A stretch of 64,000 nucleotides of DNA, from contig JAGQYP010000015.1 in assembly GCA_020436025.1 (NCBI GenBank), positions 1-64,000 on the forward strand. Direction: 5' to 3'. The stretch comes from Crocinitomicaceae bacterium. GTDB taxonomy: Bacteria; Bacteroidota; Bacteroidia; Flavobacteriales_D; Crocinitomicaceae. Below, piece after piece: positions 38,135 through 46,827 of the stretch. Below the pieces are notes generated by a model that was not told the DNA's origin, ran no database searches, and saw nothing but the letters and a program-made list of their open reading frames with translations. The position numbers were made by a program, and so were the translations under genes. Numbering within the stretch: the first letter of the stretch is position 1; each line of letters starts with the position of its first letter.

Positions 38135-40215
38135 TTCAGTTCAATTTGAATTTTTGTTCCTTTTATTACTTCTGATCCAGCTTCCACAGACTGACTCGTC
38201 ACCCTTCCAACTCCGCTTGCCACAACCACTAAACCTCTGTTTTCAAGTAAATACAAAGCATCCTTCAATCCCATCCCTAGCACATTGGGGACAGTAGGAC
38301 CGATATATCTTTTCTCGATTTTCACTTTAGAATCTGATTCATTGCTTACCCCCCAATCGAAATCCGACCCTTCCACGCCGTATTTGATTTGTGCCATTTT
38401 CATAGCCGATTTCAAGTCGCTTACTCTTCCATTTTTAATTTTTGGAATAGAACTCACATTTGGAAGGTCATTGATCGCTTCGTGGAAATTGAGAGAAGTT
38501 GCATTTACTTTATTGGCAATTTTTGTAAATACAGTTCCAGATACTTTGGATCCATAGATGTCCTTATTGGGAGCCGCAATCACTACAATACAAGAGTATT
38601 TTGGATTATCAGCAGGAAAATAGCCTACGAAAGAAGCCTGGTGTTTTACATCCTTATCGTTTCCATATCCAGCCGAATTTTGAGCGATACGAGCCGTACC
38701 CGTTTTACCAGCAATTTTAAAACTTGCCGCTTGCAAACTTTTCCCCGTACCATTCTCAACAACTCCTTCCAAACAAGACTTCACAGCCACCAGTGTGGAA
38801 GGTGAGCACAATCTTGGATTCAGGATTTCAGAGCCATAAGTTTGAATGGTTTTATTCCCATCCATAACCTTGGACACAAAATAAGGCTTCATCACCACCC
38901 CGTTATTAGCCACTCCGTTGTAGAAAGTGAGAATCTGCAAAGGCGTGAGTCGAACTTCGTATCCGATACTCATCCATGGAATTGAAATTCCGGACCAACC
39001 TTCATCCCCTGCATTTCGAATTGTGGGATCCGGTTCTCCTTTCAACAGAATTCCAAGTGGATCTCCTAAACCAAAAGACTTGATCCGATCTACAAAATCC
39101 TGAGGAGTGTTTTTGTATGCATTATTGACCGCTTCCGCAATCACATTGGAAGAAACTTCGAAAGCCTTTTTAAGCGAGATCATGCCATAACCTCCTGGCT
39201 TGGAATCGTGCAAATAAGAATCATAGAATTTGTATTTGCCTTTAGCATTTACCAAGTCATTCAAAGACATTTTTCCATCTTCTAGAAGAGCCATGATCGA
39301 AGCTAATTTGAATGTTGAACCAGGCTCAGTAGACCTTCCAATCGCATGATTGTAATCTTCATAATATTTCCCGTCCGTCCCTTTGGAAAGATTTGCAATT
39401 GCCTTGATCTTCCCTGTCTCCACCTCCATTACGATTACACAACCTAGTTTTGCATCTTGCTCCTGCAACTGTCTTTCCAACTCCGTTTCCGCCACATCTT
39501 GAATGGTCAAATCGATGGTTGTCCACACATCGTATCCTGTTACCGGATCTTGTTGAATCTCGTTTGGAATTGGCTTCCATCCTCCACTCACTTTTTTGCG
39601 CAGTTCTTTTCCAGGAGTTCCTGCTAAGAAAGTATTGAATGCCCCTTCGATACCCACATTCACTCCACTTTCACGTATTACCCCAACAGTTCTAGCGGCT
39701 AGTGCTCCGTTTGGTCTTTTTCTAATGATTTGTGGAATAGCAATGAAGCCACCTTTATTGGGTCCTAGACTAAAAATGGGCGCTTTCTCCAGTTCACCTT
39801 TGATGTCATGAGGCACTTTTCTTTTAATCAGCAAAAACTGATTGTCTCTATTTTCACGGATGTAGGTCACCCACTCTCTTGGGGTTTTGATTTGAAGCAG
39901 ATTGGTCAAAACCATTCCCAAAGAATCCACTTTTTCATCCAGTAGTTCTTTTTTCACCGTTTTTACATCCATTCGGATTTCGTAAATCGGAACAGAAGTA
40001 GACAGAATCTCCCCTTCTTCAGCCAAAATATCTCCTCGAATAGCAGGGATTTCAAAAACCTTTTCCTCCAGATCATCATCCTTCAAGAAATCTCCAATAG
40101 AATCATATTGAATAGCAAATACTTTGACCACGATTGCTACCATGAACAGCACGAAAAAGATGTAGTAGAGATACATCTTCAAAAAGATTGTTTTATTTTT
40201 TTCCGTGTCAGCCAA
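38131..40215 (-). CDS. ftsI: septal peptidoglycan transpeptidase FtsI (PBP3) with PASTA domain
   Basis: The 694-residue class B PBP has one N-terminal membrane helix (about 11-31) and a dimerisation domain. The transpeptidase domain has the STFK active-site motif (in EPGSTFKLAS), SSN (EVSSNVIAEA) and KTG (AGKTGTARIA). A C-terminal PASTA domain (about 635-694) is present, as in many Bacteroidota FtsI. It cross-links septal peptidoglycan with FtsW. It lies one base after the ftsL-like gene. Confidence 0.96.
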   Translation of the reverse strand: MADTEKNKTIFLKMYLYYIFFVLFMVAIVVKVFAIQYDSIGDFLKDDDLEEKVFEIPAIRGDILAEEGEILSTSVPIYEIRMDVKTVKKELLDEKVDSLGMVLTNLLQIKTPREWVTYIRENRDNQFLLIKRKVPHDIKGELEKAPIFSLGPNKGGFIAIPQIIRKRPNGALAARTVGVIRESGVNVGIEGAFNTFLAGTPGKELRKKVSGGWKPIPNEIQQDPVTGYDVWTTIDLTIQDVAETELERQLQEQDAKLGCVIVMEVETGKIKAIANLSKGTDGKYYEDYNHAIGRSTEPGSTFKLASIMALLEDGKMSLNDLVNAKGKYKFYDSYLHDSKPGGYGMISLKKAFEVSSNVIAEAVNNAYKNTPQDFVDRIKSFGLGDPLGILLKGEPDPTIRNAGDEGWSGISIPWMSIGYEVRLTPLQILTFYNGVANNGVVMKPYFVSKVMDGNKTIQTYGSEILNPRLCSPSTLVAVKSCLEGVVENGTGKSLQAASFKIAGKTGTARIAQNSAGYGNDKDVKHQASFVGYFPADNPKYSCIVVIAAPNKDIYGSKVSGTVFTKIANKVNATSLNFHEAINDLPNVSSIPKIKNGRVSDLKSAMKMAQIKYGVEGSDFDWGVSNESDSKVKIEKRYIGPTVPNVLGMGLKDALYLLENRGLVVVASGVGRVTSQSVEAGSEVIKGTKIQIELN

Positions 40216-40216
40216 T

Positions 40217-40651
40217 TTATTCCGCTAGTATTTTTTTTGGTGCTTCCTTATCCGACTCCTTCAATCCAAGGGGCTCGAGATTTCTCACCATATTTGGTCT
40301 TCTTTTTTTCCAGTATAATTCAGAACCGTAAGTCACTTTTTGTGCATTGATCTCCCCCAGTTCCGTCTTTGTTTTTTCGATATTGTTATTTAGTTCCTGC
40401 ATGTAGTAGCCTTTTGCGATGAGCAATACCACCAAAACCCCTACAAATGCCAGGAAAGGGAAATTATCCAACACATACTTTTTAGTCAGAAAATCCCCAT
40501 TCATGAGCTGATTCAGCGTACGAGATTCCGAAATTCGCTCGTCAGCCGTTTTCTTTTTTCTTCGGCTCGCCTTCCTTTTCGGTTGCTTCTCTTCGGCTGC
40601 AGCTTTGTTCAGCTCCTCGAGTTGTTCCTTATTTATGAATTCGTTTCCCAT
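40217..40651 (-). CDS. FtsL-like divisome protein
   Basis: The 144-residue bitopic protein has a long cytoplasmic Lys/Arg-rich part (about 1-67) and one membrane helix (about 68-87, FPFLAFVGVLVVLLIAKGYY). A short coiled coil follows (NNNIEKTKTELGEINAQKVTYGSE), with a C-terminal tail. Size, topology and position between rsmH and ftsI identify the FtsL slot; sequence identity in this family is always low. It overlaps rsmH by 19 nt. Confidence 0.8.
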   Translation of the reverse strand: MGNEFINKEQLEELNKAAAEEKQPKRKASRRKKKTADERISESRTLNQLMNGDFLTKKYVLDNFPFLAFVGVLVVLLIAKGYYMQELNNNIEKTKTELGEINAQKVTYGSELYWKKRRPNMVRNLEPLGLKESDKEAPKKILAE

Positions 40652-41559
40652 GCTACTTTTTCAGCAATTCTAAGTTTTGCACTTCTGCTTCGTGTATTTC
40701 GTTCTTGTTCTTCGGAATCCGGAATAATTGGCTTTCTAGTCACCTCTTTGAAAGGCTTGATTTCTCTTCCGAAAAAATCCTTCTCAACTTCCCCTTCAAA
40801 CTTTCCTTTTTTGATGAAATTTTTGACCAATCGATCTTCCAGAGAGTGGTAAGAAATCACTACTAGTCGCCCACCAGGTTTGATCATTTTTGCTGATTGT
40901 TCCAAAAGCGACCTCAACACTTTCATCTCGTCATTCACCTCAATGCGAATCGCTTGAAATACTTGAGCATAAAACCTATTTTCTTTTCCTCTTGGAGCTA
41001 TCGTTTTTAGTAAATTGACAAACTCACCAGTGGTTTTAATCTTGTTTTTTGCTCTGTTTTTCAGAATCAACTCCACCAATTTTCGAAGCGTTTTCACCTC
41101 TCCATATTCTCTGAAAATGCGATAGAGTTCTTCCTCGTCGTATGCGTTCACCACTTTATAGGCGTCCAACTCCTGACTTTGATTCATCCTCATATCCAAG
41201 CGAGCATCCATTCGAGTAGAAAAACCTCTGGACTCCTCATCAAACTGAAAAGAAGAAACCCCTAAGTCAGCGATGAGCCCATCAATTTCTTTTACCCCAC
41301 TTACTTTGAGGAAATTGGTCAGAAACGAAAAGTTTGAAGCAATAAAATGGAACCTTGGATCATCGATGGCGTTTTTCGCAGCGTCGGCATCCTGATCAAA
41401 AGCAAACAGCCTCCCTTTTTCATCGAGGAGCTCTAAGATTTTTCTGGAGTGCCCACCCCCACCGAAAGTAACATCGACATAGGTTCCGGACGGATCAATT
41501 ACCAAACCTTCAACCGAAGTATTTAAAAGAACGGATACATGATAATCATCATTCAACAT
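40633..41559 (-). CDS. rsmH: 16S rRNA (cytosine1402-N4)-methyltransferase RsmH
   Basis: The 308-residue SAM-dependent enzyme has HVSVLLNTSVEGL at the start, the SAM-binding VDVTFGGGGHSRKIL, GLIADLGVSSFQFDE and the RLVVISYHSLEDRLVKNF motif, followed by KPIIPDSEEQERNTRSRSAKLR. It methylates C1402 in the ribosomal P site. It is the second dcw gene and overlaps mraZ by 11 nt. Confidence 0.97.
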   Translation of the reverse strand: MLNDDYHVSVLLNTSVEGLVIDPSGTYVDVTFGGGGHSRKILELLDEKGRLFAFDQDADAAKNAIDDPRFHFIASNFSFLTNFLKVSGVKEIDGLIADLGVSSFQFDEESRGFSTRMDARLDMRMNQSQELDAYKVVNAYDEEELYRIFREYGEVKTLRKLVELILKNRAKNKIKTTGEFVNLLKTIAPRGKENRFYAQVFQAIRIEVNDEMKVLRSLLEQSAKMIKPGGRLVVISYHSLEDRLVKNFIKKGKFEGEVEKDFFGREIKPFKEVTRKPIIPDSEEQERNTRSRSAKLRIAEKVAWETNS

Positions 41560-42007
41560 CCTCTTCCCCTCCCATTACTTCATCCGCTAAATCAGCGAAA
41601 TCAGACATATTGTTTTCGATCAGATCAAAGTATCGGGACTTATCCCAAATCTCGATCCGGTCGTTGTATGCAATCAACATCACTTCCTTCTTCAAACCCA
41701 CTCTTTCCATGAGCATGGTTGGAATCAGAATTCGACCTGCATTATCCAATGATACCCGTTTCGCGCCCTGATGAAATAACCGGTAGAACATTCGGTTTTT
41801 CGGCTTAAACAAATTCAACTTGGAAAGCTTTTGGCTTAAAACTTCCCACTCATTCATCGGAAAAATGGTCAAACAGTCTTCAAAACCCTTATTTAACATG
41901 AAATTTTCCTGAGCTGTTGGCTCCAATTGCTTACGTAGATCCGAAGGGAACAAAAACCTCCCCTTGGCATCCAGCTTGCATTCGTATTCTCCAACTAAAC
42001 CAGGCAT
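41549..42007 (-). CDS. mraZ: transcriptional regulator MraZ
   Basis: The 152-residue protein has two SpoVT/AbrB-like halves with the DARGRF/DNAGRILIP motifs: EYECKLDAKGRFLFPSDLR (about 6-24) and AKRVSLDNAGRILIPTMLM (about 84-102). MraZ forms rings and represses its own dcw operon by binding TGGG-type repeats; matching repeats are seen at 42057-42071. It is the first gene of the dcw operon. Confidence 0.96.
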   Translation of the reverse strand: MPGLVGEYECKLDAKGRFLFPSDLRKQLEPTAQENFMLNKGFEDCLTIFPMNEWEVLSQKLSKLNLFKPKNRMFYRLFHQGAKRVSLDNAGRILIPTMLMERVGLKKEVMLIAYNDRIEIWDKSRYFDLIENNMSDFADLADEVMGGEEDVE

Positions 42008-42056
42008 TTAACTCGTGTTTTTAAGAATTTTAAAGTCGTAAAACTACCTATTAATT

Positions 42057-42071
42057 ACCACTTTTCCCCAC
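42057..42071 (-). promoter_or_regulatory. probable MraZ operator (two boxes, 10-nt period)
   Basis: Read on the minus strand, GTGGG-N5-GTGGT gives two boxes spaced 10 nt apart, as in the TGGG-N repeat arrays bound by MraZ. It lies 50 nt before the mraZ ATG, just upstream of a TAGTTTTA near-match to the -7 element (42039-42046), so binding would cover the -33 region. Confidence 0.5.
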
Positions 42072-42084
42072 CCAATTTATGGAT

Positions 42085-42093
42085 TGTTGATAA
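42085..42093 (+). promoter_or_regulatory. DnaA-box-like 9-mer (copy 1)
   Basis: TGTTGATAA is the complement of TTATCAACA, one mismatch from the DnaA box TTATCCACA. A second identical copy lies at 42165-42173 in the same orientation. A role is unproven; such 9-mers occur by chance in AT-rich DNA. Confidence 0.25.
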
Positions 42094-42164
42094 CTTTTCC
42101 AAAAACTAGATACACTTATATAAAGAAAAACCTGCTAAAACGTTACAAATAAAGGATTTTTAAC

Positions 42165-42192
42165 TGTTGATAATTTGGTGGTAAATTGTGGG
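42165..42192 (+). promoter_or_regulatory. second TGTTGATAA plus GTGGT-N5-GTGGG pair facing engB
   Basis: TGTTGATAA (42165-42173) is followed by GTGGT-AAATT-GTGGG (42178-42192), the same 10-nt-period pair as at 42057-42071 but on the opposite strand, pointing to engB. It may be a second MraZ site controlling the divergent gene. The rest of the 42008-42292 gap shows no gene. Confidence 0.35.
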
Positions 42193-42259
42193 ATATTTTT
42201 TCACGACTTATTGTTCTTAACCCGCTTGGAAATTCTGATTCATCAATTGAAAAATGTGT

Positions 42260-42267
42260 TAACTTTG
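42260..42267 (+). promoter_or_regulatory. -7 promoter element (TAACTTTG) for engB
   Basis: TAACTTTG matches TAnnTTTG, 25 nt before the engB ATG. No good -33 TTTG is visible. Confidence 0.5.
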
Positions 42268-42292
42268 CAGTCCATTCTTTAAATCCAGACAA

Positions 42293-42892
42293 ATGGAAAT
42301 CAAATCCGCCGAGTTTGTAATTAGCAATACGGATATTTCTAAATGTCCTTCACCAGACAAACCTGAATATGCTTTCATAGGTCGATCCAATGTTGGAAAG
42401 AGTTCCTTGATCAATATGCTCACCGATAGAAAATCTCTTGCGAAGACTTCGTCGACACCTGGAAAAACTCAGTTGATTAATCATTTCATCATTAATGAAG
42501 AATGGTATTTGGTTGATTTACCTGGATACGGGTATGCAAAAACATCGAAAAAGAACCGTGAAAAATGGGGGAAATTCATTAATCAGTATTTGCTGAAAAG
42601 AGAGAATTTGATGTGCGTGGTTGTTTTGGTGGATTCGAGATTGACACCTCAAAAAATTGACATGGAATTCATGGAGTTTTTAGGACAAAACGGCATTCCA
42701 TTTGTGATAGTTTTCACTAAGATTGACAAACTATCTAGTTCGGCTTATCAGAAGAATATTGCGGCTTATAAAAGAGAAATGCTGAAAACATGGGAATCCC
42801 TTCCGCCGATATTTAAATCAAGCGCTAGTTCAGGCTACGGAAAAGAGATTTTTCTAGATTTTATCACCGAAACCAATAAACATTGGAAGTGA
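42293..42892 (+). CDS. engB: ribosome-biogenesis GTPase EngB (YsxC/YihA)
   Basis: The 199-residue small GTPase has G1 GRSNVGKSS (30-38), G2/G3 around [11 protein letters not shown] and [10 protein letters not shown], and G4 TKIDK. It acts in 50S subunit assembly. It is divergent from mraZ and is followed by gldC/gldB on the opposite strand, a neighbourhood known from Flavobacteriia. A short repeated TTTTGGAC/TTTTAGAC tract (about 42897-42932) follows the stop. Confidence 0.95.
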   Translation: MEIKSAEFVISNTDISKCPSPDKPEYAFIGRSNVGKSSLINMLTDRKSLAKTSSTPGKTQLINHFIINEEWYLVDLPGYGYAKTSKKNREKWGKFINQYLLKRENLMCVVVLVDSRLTPQKIDMEFMEFLGQNGIPFVIVFTKIDKLSSSAYQKNIAAYKREMLKTWESLPPIFKSSASSGYGKEIFLDFITETNKHWK

Positions 42893-42983
42893 TCGGATTT
42901 TGGACTTTTGGACTTTTAGACTTTTAGACCGCTTCGCTCCTAGATTTAATTTTTCTGGTCACTCACACTTCAAACTCAAACTT

Positions 42984-43343
42984 CTACTGAAGCACCCCTC
43001 CTGTTTCGTCTTGATCTGGAGGTAGAATATTCATTTTATCAGCAAAATGGTGGCAATAGTCTCGAAGATCTTCGCAGATATTGTGCTCACCCGTGGCTTT
43101 TTCGAAGGTATCCGCCATGGTCAATAAAGTCTGATGAAAAAAGATCTTCATTTCATCTACTTTCATTTGGTCGGTCCACAAGTCGATTTTCATTGTGTTG
43201 TTTTCCTTTTCATCCCAAAGTGCAAGTAGCATGGCTTTAGCTTCTTGGTTTTGGATCCCACCATCTTCAGCACTCCACATCATTTTTTTAGGCACCTTGT
43301 TCTCGTTCAGGTCAATCTGCACTTCTATCCTCGACTTTTTCAT
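42984..43343 (-). CDS. gldC: gliding motility protein GldC
   Basis: The 119-residue soluble protein has the family pattern SRIEVQIDLNENKVPKKMMWSAEDGG at the N-terminus and a conserved central LWDEKENNTMKIDLWTDQM. A helical C-terminal half has a Cys/His-containing DLRDYCHHFADK. GldC stabilises GldB in gliding Flavobacterium. gldB lies one base upstream in the same operon. Confidence 0.92.
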   Translation of the reverse strand: MKKSRIEVQIDLNENKVPKKMMWSAEDGGIQNQEAKAMLLALWDEKENNTMKIDLWTDQMKVDEMKIFFHQTLLTMADTFEKATGEHNICEDLRDYCHHFADKMNILPPDQDETGGVLQ

Positions 43344-43344
43344 T

Positions 43345-44367
43345 TTAATTTTCTGGGTTATAGGATCTGTAAATTTTTCGGTATTCTCCTGGTTTGATCG
43401 CCATAAGCTCAGGCAACTTCATTTCAGGATTTTCTTCCATGAAATCTCTTACCATTTTCCATCCAATATACATTCCTGCTCTTGGAGGAGCTCCTGAAGG
43501 CAAGCCTGGAGTAAAAGGACCATCACCAAAATAATTCCGAATAACTTTCACATCTGTAGTGAAAAGAATTTCTGATTCCACTATCACTTTCCAAATATTG
43601 TTTTCATTGCTCTCTACCCATTCCAGCTGGTCTCTTGAATAACGAATCTTGATAAAATCCTTTTCATTAGGGATCAGGGCATCCAACATATACATAATCT
43701 TCCCATAGTGGATTAAGTTCCCCATAAAATCTTCAGGAACTTCTTCATCCATGTAGTGGTGTTCGAACCAAGAGCGCATGACATCTACTACCATGTATTC
43801 CGCAGTCATTTTCTCTTTTTGGTATTCCGGAAATTCAATTGGAGGCAGTCTTTTGATGACGTCAGAATTAGGTCCTAAATACATTTCCAATCCTATCCCG
43901 ATATTTTCTTTGTAAGAAATCACACCGTATTCGAAGGTAGAATTATAGAAAAGGATGTTTTTCGGCATTCTTCCGTCATCGTAATAATACTTCAGATGTT
44001 TAAAAGCTTCATTGATTTTTGTTTTCACTTCAGACAAATCCCCAAATACTTTTTCGATATCCGCGGCTACCATTTTCATGTCAGCATTAGTTACAAAAGC
44101 TTTGAGTCTGTCTTCCACTCCCATTTGAGTTGCGGAACCCATTTTTAGGCAATTCGAAATGTAGATTTCGTAAATATCTCCAAATCTGTCATACATTTCT
44201 TTATTAGTAGCCTTCAGATCTTTGGATTCAAATAATTCCTTATTCAAATTGAAATAATTGATCTCCACATTGATCCCCGAAACATCAACATCCAATTTAT
44301 TTTGATTACACGAAATGAATAGTGAAAAAAATATTGTTGATATTATGATTGTGGGGTGGAATCTCAT
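43345..44367 (-). CDS. gldB: gliding motility lipoprotein GldB
   Basis: The 340-residue lipoprotein has a signal ending in LFISC (about Cys 20). The body shows the conserved IGLEMYLGPNSDVIKRLPPIEFPEYQ, LIHYGKIMYMLDALIP and the C-terminal PGAPPRAGMYIGWKMV-like segment (here SGAPPRAGMYIGWKMVRDF), which recalls DUF2268-type fold elements. GldB is essential for gliding and T9SS function. It is followed by gldC and its start is divergent from the 44409 gene. Confidence 0.93.
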   Translation of the reverse strand: MRFHPTIIISTIFFSLFISCNQNKLDVDVSGINVEINYFNLNKELFESKDLKATNKEMYDRFGDIYEIYISNCLKMGSATQMGVEDRLKAFVTNADMKMVAADIEKVFGDLSEVKTKINEAFKHLKYYYDDGRMPKNILFYNSTFEYGVISYKENIGIGLEMYLGPNSDVIKRLPPIEFPEYQKEKMTAEYMVVDVMRSWFEHHYMDEEVPEDFMGNLIHYGKIMYMLDALIPNEKDFIKIRYSRDQLEWVESNENNIWKVIVESEILFTTDVKVIRNYFGDGPFTPGLPSGAPPRAGMYIGWKMVRDFMEENPEMKLPELMAIKPGEYRKIYRSYNPEN

Positions 44368-44381
44368 CCTCTGTTTTTACC

Positions 44382-44409
44382 TAATTTTGCTTAGTAGAAC
44401 CCAAAATTA
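44382..44409. promoter_or_regulatory. divergent pair of -7 elements between gldB and the 44409 gene
   Basis: TAATTTTG occurs on the plus strand (44382-44389) and on the minus strand (44402-44409). Each could serve one of the divergent genes. Neither has a clear -33 TTTG at the right distance, and the minus copy overlaps the plus start codon. Confidence 0.3.
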
Positions 44410-45302
44410 TGAAAAAGATAACAATTTTGCTTGTAGGCCTTTTTATTCTTTCAACAAGTTTTGGACAAGAAGAAGAGAAGAAAAAGGAAGAAGACAAGAA
44501 GGAAGAAAAGCAGAAAAAGAATAAAGAAGTAGTTGCTGAAAACGGTCAGGATTTACCACAGGACAAGAAGTTTCAAGCAGGCTTAGCAGTTTCTTCTGCC
44601 TTATCCTGGTATCGTCCTCAATCTACAATTGTGGGTACAAAAGGACAGGATGCCACCTTTAGTTTTGGGATGAACATGAATTATATGTTTGTCAAAAATG
44701 TTGGGATTTCACTTGGATTGGAATTCGATTGGGATTGGTATCATGCAGATATTAACGACGGGGATTCTGTTTATTACAGACACAACACCTCCGATGTTCT
44801 TAGAAAAAAAGATAATAATTCGACTGATCCAGGTCTGCTTTTAACTGATCGAACGTACAAACCTTTGAGTATATCGATTCCCACCATGCTTATATTCAAG
44901 ACAAATTTGATTGGGTATTTCAAGTATTACGGGAAGTTCGGATTAAGAACCAGTTTTGTGGTCAATCAAGCGGTCAAAGATAAAGGTTTTGAATACGACA
45001 ACTCGCTTACAAACAGAACCAATGCAGATGAAATCACCTACGACAAATTAAAGGTTAAAAATGATTTATTATGGATCAAAAGTGCCGTTGGTGTAGCAGG
45101 TGGATTTGAATATTTCTTTACCAGTTCGAATGCCTTTTATGCCGAGATTTCTTTTTATTACGGCTTCTCTAATTTGCATAATGGCAATGCCTGGACCGGA
45201 GACAAGCAAAAGAATATGTCGCTGATGAATTCAAATTTTGAATACTTTGCCCTAAAATCCAACTTAAATCAGTTATTTTTGAAAGTCGGAATCATGTTTT
45301 AG
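44409..45302 (+). CDS. outer-membrane beta-barrel protein, uncharacterised
   Basis: The 297-residue product has a signal peptide ending SFGQ (about residue 20) and a Lys/Glu-rich low-complexity linker (about 21-40). Alternating amphipathic strands follow (FSFGMNMNYMFVKNVGISLGLEFDWDW, FGLRTSFVVNQAV, AEISFYYGFSNL), ending in a terminal Phe. This is a porin-like barrel of a PorT/OmpW-type size, but I cannot assign a family. nadE starts at the next base, so they are co-transcribed. Confidence 0.7.
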   Translation: MKKITILLVGLFILSTSFGQEEEKKKEEDKKEEKQKKNKEVVAENGQDLPQDKKFQAGLAVSSALSWYRPQSTIVGTKGQDATFSFGMNMNYMFVKNVGISLGLEFDWDWYHADINDGDSVYYRHNTSDVLRKKDNNSTDPGLLLTDRTYKPLSISIPTMLIFKTNLIGYFKYYGKFGLRTSFVVNQAVKDKGFEYDNSLTNRTNADEITYDKLKVKNDLLWIKSAVGVAGGFEYFFTSSNAFYAEISFYYGFSNLHNGNAWTGDKQKNMSLMNSNFEYFALKSNLNQLFLKVGIMF

Positions 45303-46082
45303 ATGCAAGCCCTTAAAATTGCCGATCATATCAGTTCCTGGTTAAAGGAATATTGCGAAAATGCCAAAATGAAAGGTTTTGTGGTAGGAATTTCGGGTGG
45401 AATTGACTCTGCCGTGACCTCAACATTATGTGCGCAGACAGGTTTGCAAGTCATCTGTTTAAACATGCCGATCCATCAAAATGAAAATCAGGAAAACAGA
45501 GGAGTTGAACACATCGAATGGCTGATTTCAAAATATCCGAATGTTTCCAGAATCGACATGGAATTGACGCCAGTTTTTGACAATTTCATTGAAGAATTGC
45601 CCAAGCACGAAATTACAGAATCACAAGAAATGGCCTTGGTGAATACAAGAGCTCGCATGCGGATGACGGCCTTGTATTATTTCGCCCAATTACGAGGCAT
45701 GCTTGTAGCTGGAACAGGAAACAAAGTTGAAGATTTTGGAATTGGATTTTTTACCAAATATGGAGATGGTGGCGTTGATTTAAGTCCGATTGCCGACCTC
45801 TATAAAACAGAAGTTTTCGAAATTGGCAAAGCTTTGGGCGTGAGTCAGACTATCCTTGACGCCCCACCAACAGACGGGCTATGGAATGACGACCGGACGG
45901 ATGAAGATCAAATCGGTGCGACCTATGCCGAGCTTGAATGGGCGATGGAATACAACGGCGACGTCAGTCAAATCTCAGAAAGACAAAAAGAAGTGATTGC
46001 CATTTATGAGCGACTCAACCGCATCAATCAGCACAAGATGCAGCCCATCCCGGTATGTCTTATTCCTGAGAATCTGAAATAG
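45303..46082 (+). CDS. nadE: NH3-dependent NAD synthetase
   Basis: The 259-residue protein catalyses amidation of deamido-NAD. It has the PP-loop SGGIDSA (31-37), NTRARMRMTALYYFA, AGTGNKVEDFGIGFFTKYGDGGVD and the DAPPTDGLWNDDRTDEDQIG segment. The short length without a glutaminase domain indicates the ammonia-dependent form. It is adjacent to the gldB/gldC locus, as in other Flavobacteriia, and directly follows the barrel gene. Confidence 0.96.
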   Translation: MQALKIADHISSWLKEYCENAKMKGFVVGISGGIDSAVTSTLCAQTGLQVICLNMPIHQNENQENRGVEHIEWLISKYPNVSRIDMELTPVFDNFIEELPKHEITESQEMALVNTRARMRMTALYYFAQLRGMLVAGTGNKVEDFGIGFFTKYGDGGVDLSPIADLYKTEVFEIGKALGVSQTILDAPPTDGLWNDDRTDEDQIGATYAELEWAMEYNGDVSQISERQKEVIAIYERLNRINQHKMQPIPVCLIPENLK

Positions 46083-46131
46083 TTCAGCCCGTCAATTAGC
46101 CAAAAGAAAGCGATCATTAAAAACTCAACAC

Positions 46132-46219
46132 CACTTCGACTGTTTCTCGGCTCCGATGCTCTACGCTCGAAACTGCTCAGTGACCGTGAAATCTAACCAG
46201 AAAGAAGACCGCAATCACT
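46132..46219 (+). repeat. 88-nt direct repeat, copy 1
   Basis: Near-identical to 46252-46339. Both begin CACTTCGACTGTTTCTCGG and end GACCGCAATCACT, differing at a few positions (for example ACG/GCG in the middle). Each has partly complementary ends (CACTTCG.. and ..GCTCAGTGACCG). No ORF crosses it. Confidence 0.85.
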
Positions 46220-46251
46220 CTCAACTAATTCATCTTATACTCCATTGAATT

Positions 46252-46339
46252 CACTTCGACTGTTTCTCGGCTCCGATGCTCTGCGCTCGAAACTGCTCAG
46301 TGACCGTGAAATCTACCCAAAAAGAAGACCGCAATCACT
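46252..46339 (+). repeat. 88-nt direct repeat, copy 2
   Basis: The second copy starts 120 nt after the first. Its end (AGACCGCA, 46326-46333) also forms the left arm of the terminator that follows. Confidence 0.85.
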
Positions 46340-46380
46340 TTCCTACAAGTCCGTCTTTTTTTTGAAATGCGGTCTTTTTA
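46324..46380. terminator. probable two-way terminator between nadE and the 46378 gene
   Basis: AAGACCGCA (46325-46333) pairs with TGCGGTCTT (46369-46377); a T-rich loop lies inside and T/A runs flank both ends. A shorter GACCG hairpin inside is also possible. Confidence 0.5.
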
Positions 46381-46698
46381 GTTCGCTAGTTGCTTATTGA
46401 ACCACTCTATTTGCTGATGGGCTCTTTGTTCCGCTTCTTCTTTGGAATAAAACAATTGCGTATGAACTTGAATGAATTTTTCGTAGCGCAATTTTCTCAA
46501 TTCTCCCAGGAGTTTTGAACCACTATTTTTAATCATCAGAATGTTGTAATACAAGTAATCAGCAAACACAGGCGCGCCTTCCAAAACTCGGGAATTTGCA
46601 AGTTGTTCTACCGTCATGGCATCTAACTCTCCAAACTTCAATTGAAAGGCGGCAATGGTCTTTAAAATTCTGTTTTGATTTGCTTCCATGTTTTTCAT
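46378..46698 (-). CDS. uncharacterised small protein
   Basis: The 106-residue product is fully helical by composition (KTIAAFQLKFGELDAMTVEQLANSRV... RKLRYEKFIQVHTQLFYSKEEAEQRAHQQIEWFNKQ), with no signal or membrane segment. I recognise no family. ATG codons at 46698 and 46689 (MEANQNRILK) are both possible starts. It is flanked by repeats on its 3' side and by a divergent sensor gene on its 5' side. Confidence 0.55.
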   Translation of the reverse strand: MKNMEANQNRILKTIAAFQLKFGELDAMTVEQLANSRVLEGAPVFADYLYYNILMIKNSGSKLLGELRKLRYEKFIQVHTQLFYSKEEAEQRAHQQIEWFNKQLAN

Positions 46699-46827
46699 TT
46701 TAAGGGATTTACTCCTAACGCGCTTATTTCAGATCAAAATCCGCACAAATGGTTCAAAAAGATATTCTTATATTCGGCAAACATCACAAGATTACCAGAC
46801 ACCTAGATCATTAATTAATGAAAGAAT

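Noticed and set aside
42085..42173. Replication origin from the two DnaA-box-like 9-mers
   Set aside because: Only two one-mismatch boxes, no dnaA/dnaN/rpmH neighbourhood and no clear AT-rich unwinding array; the site is an mraZ-engB promoter region.
46132..46339. Possible CRISPR repeats
   Set aside because: Only two copies, 88 nt each, with a 32-nt interval and no cas genes; a duplicated intergenic repeat fits better.
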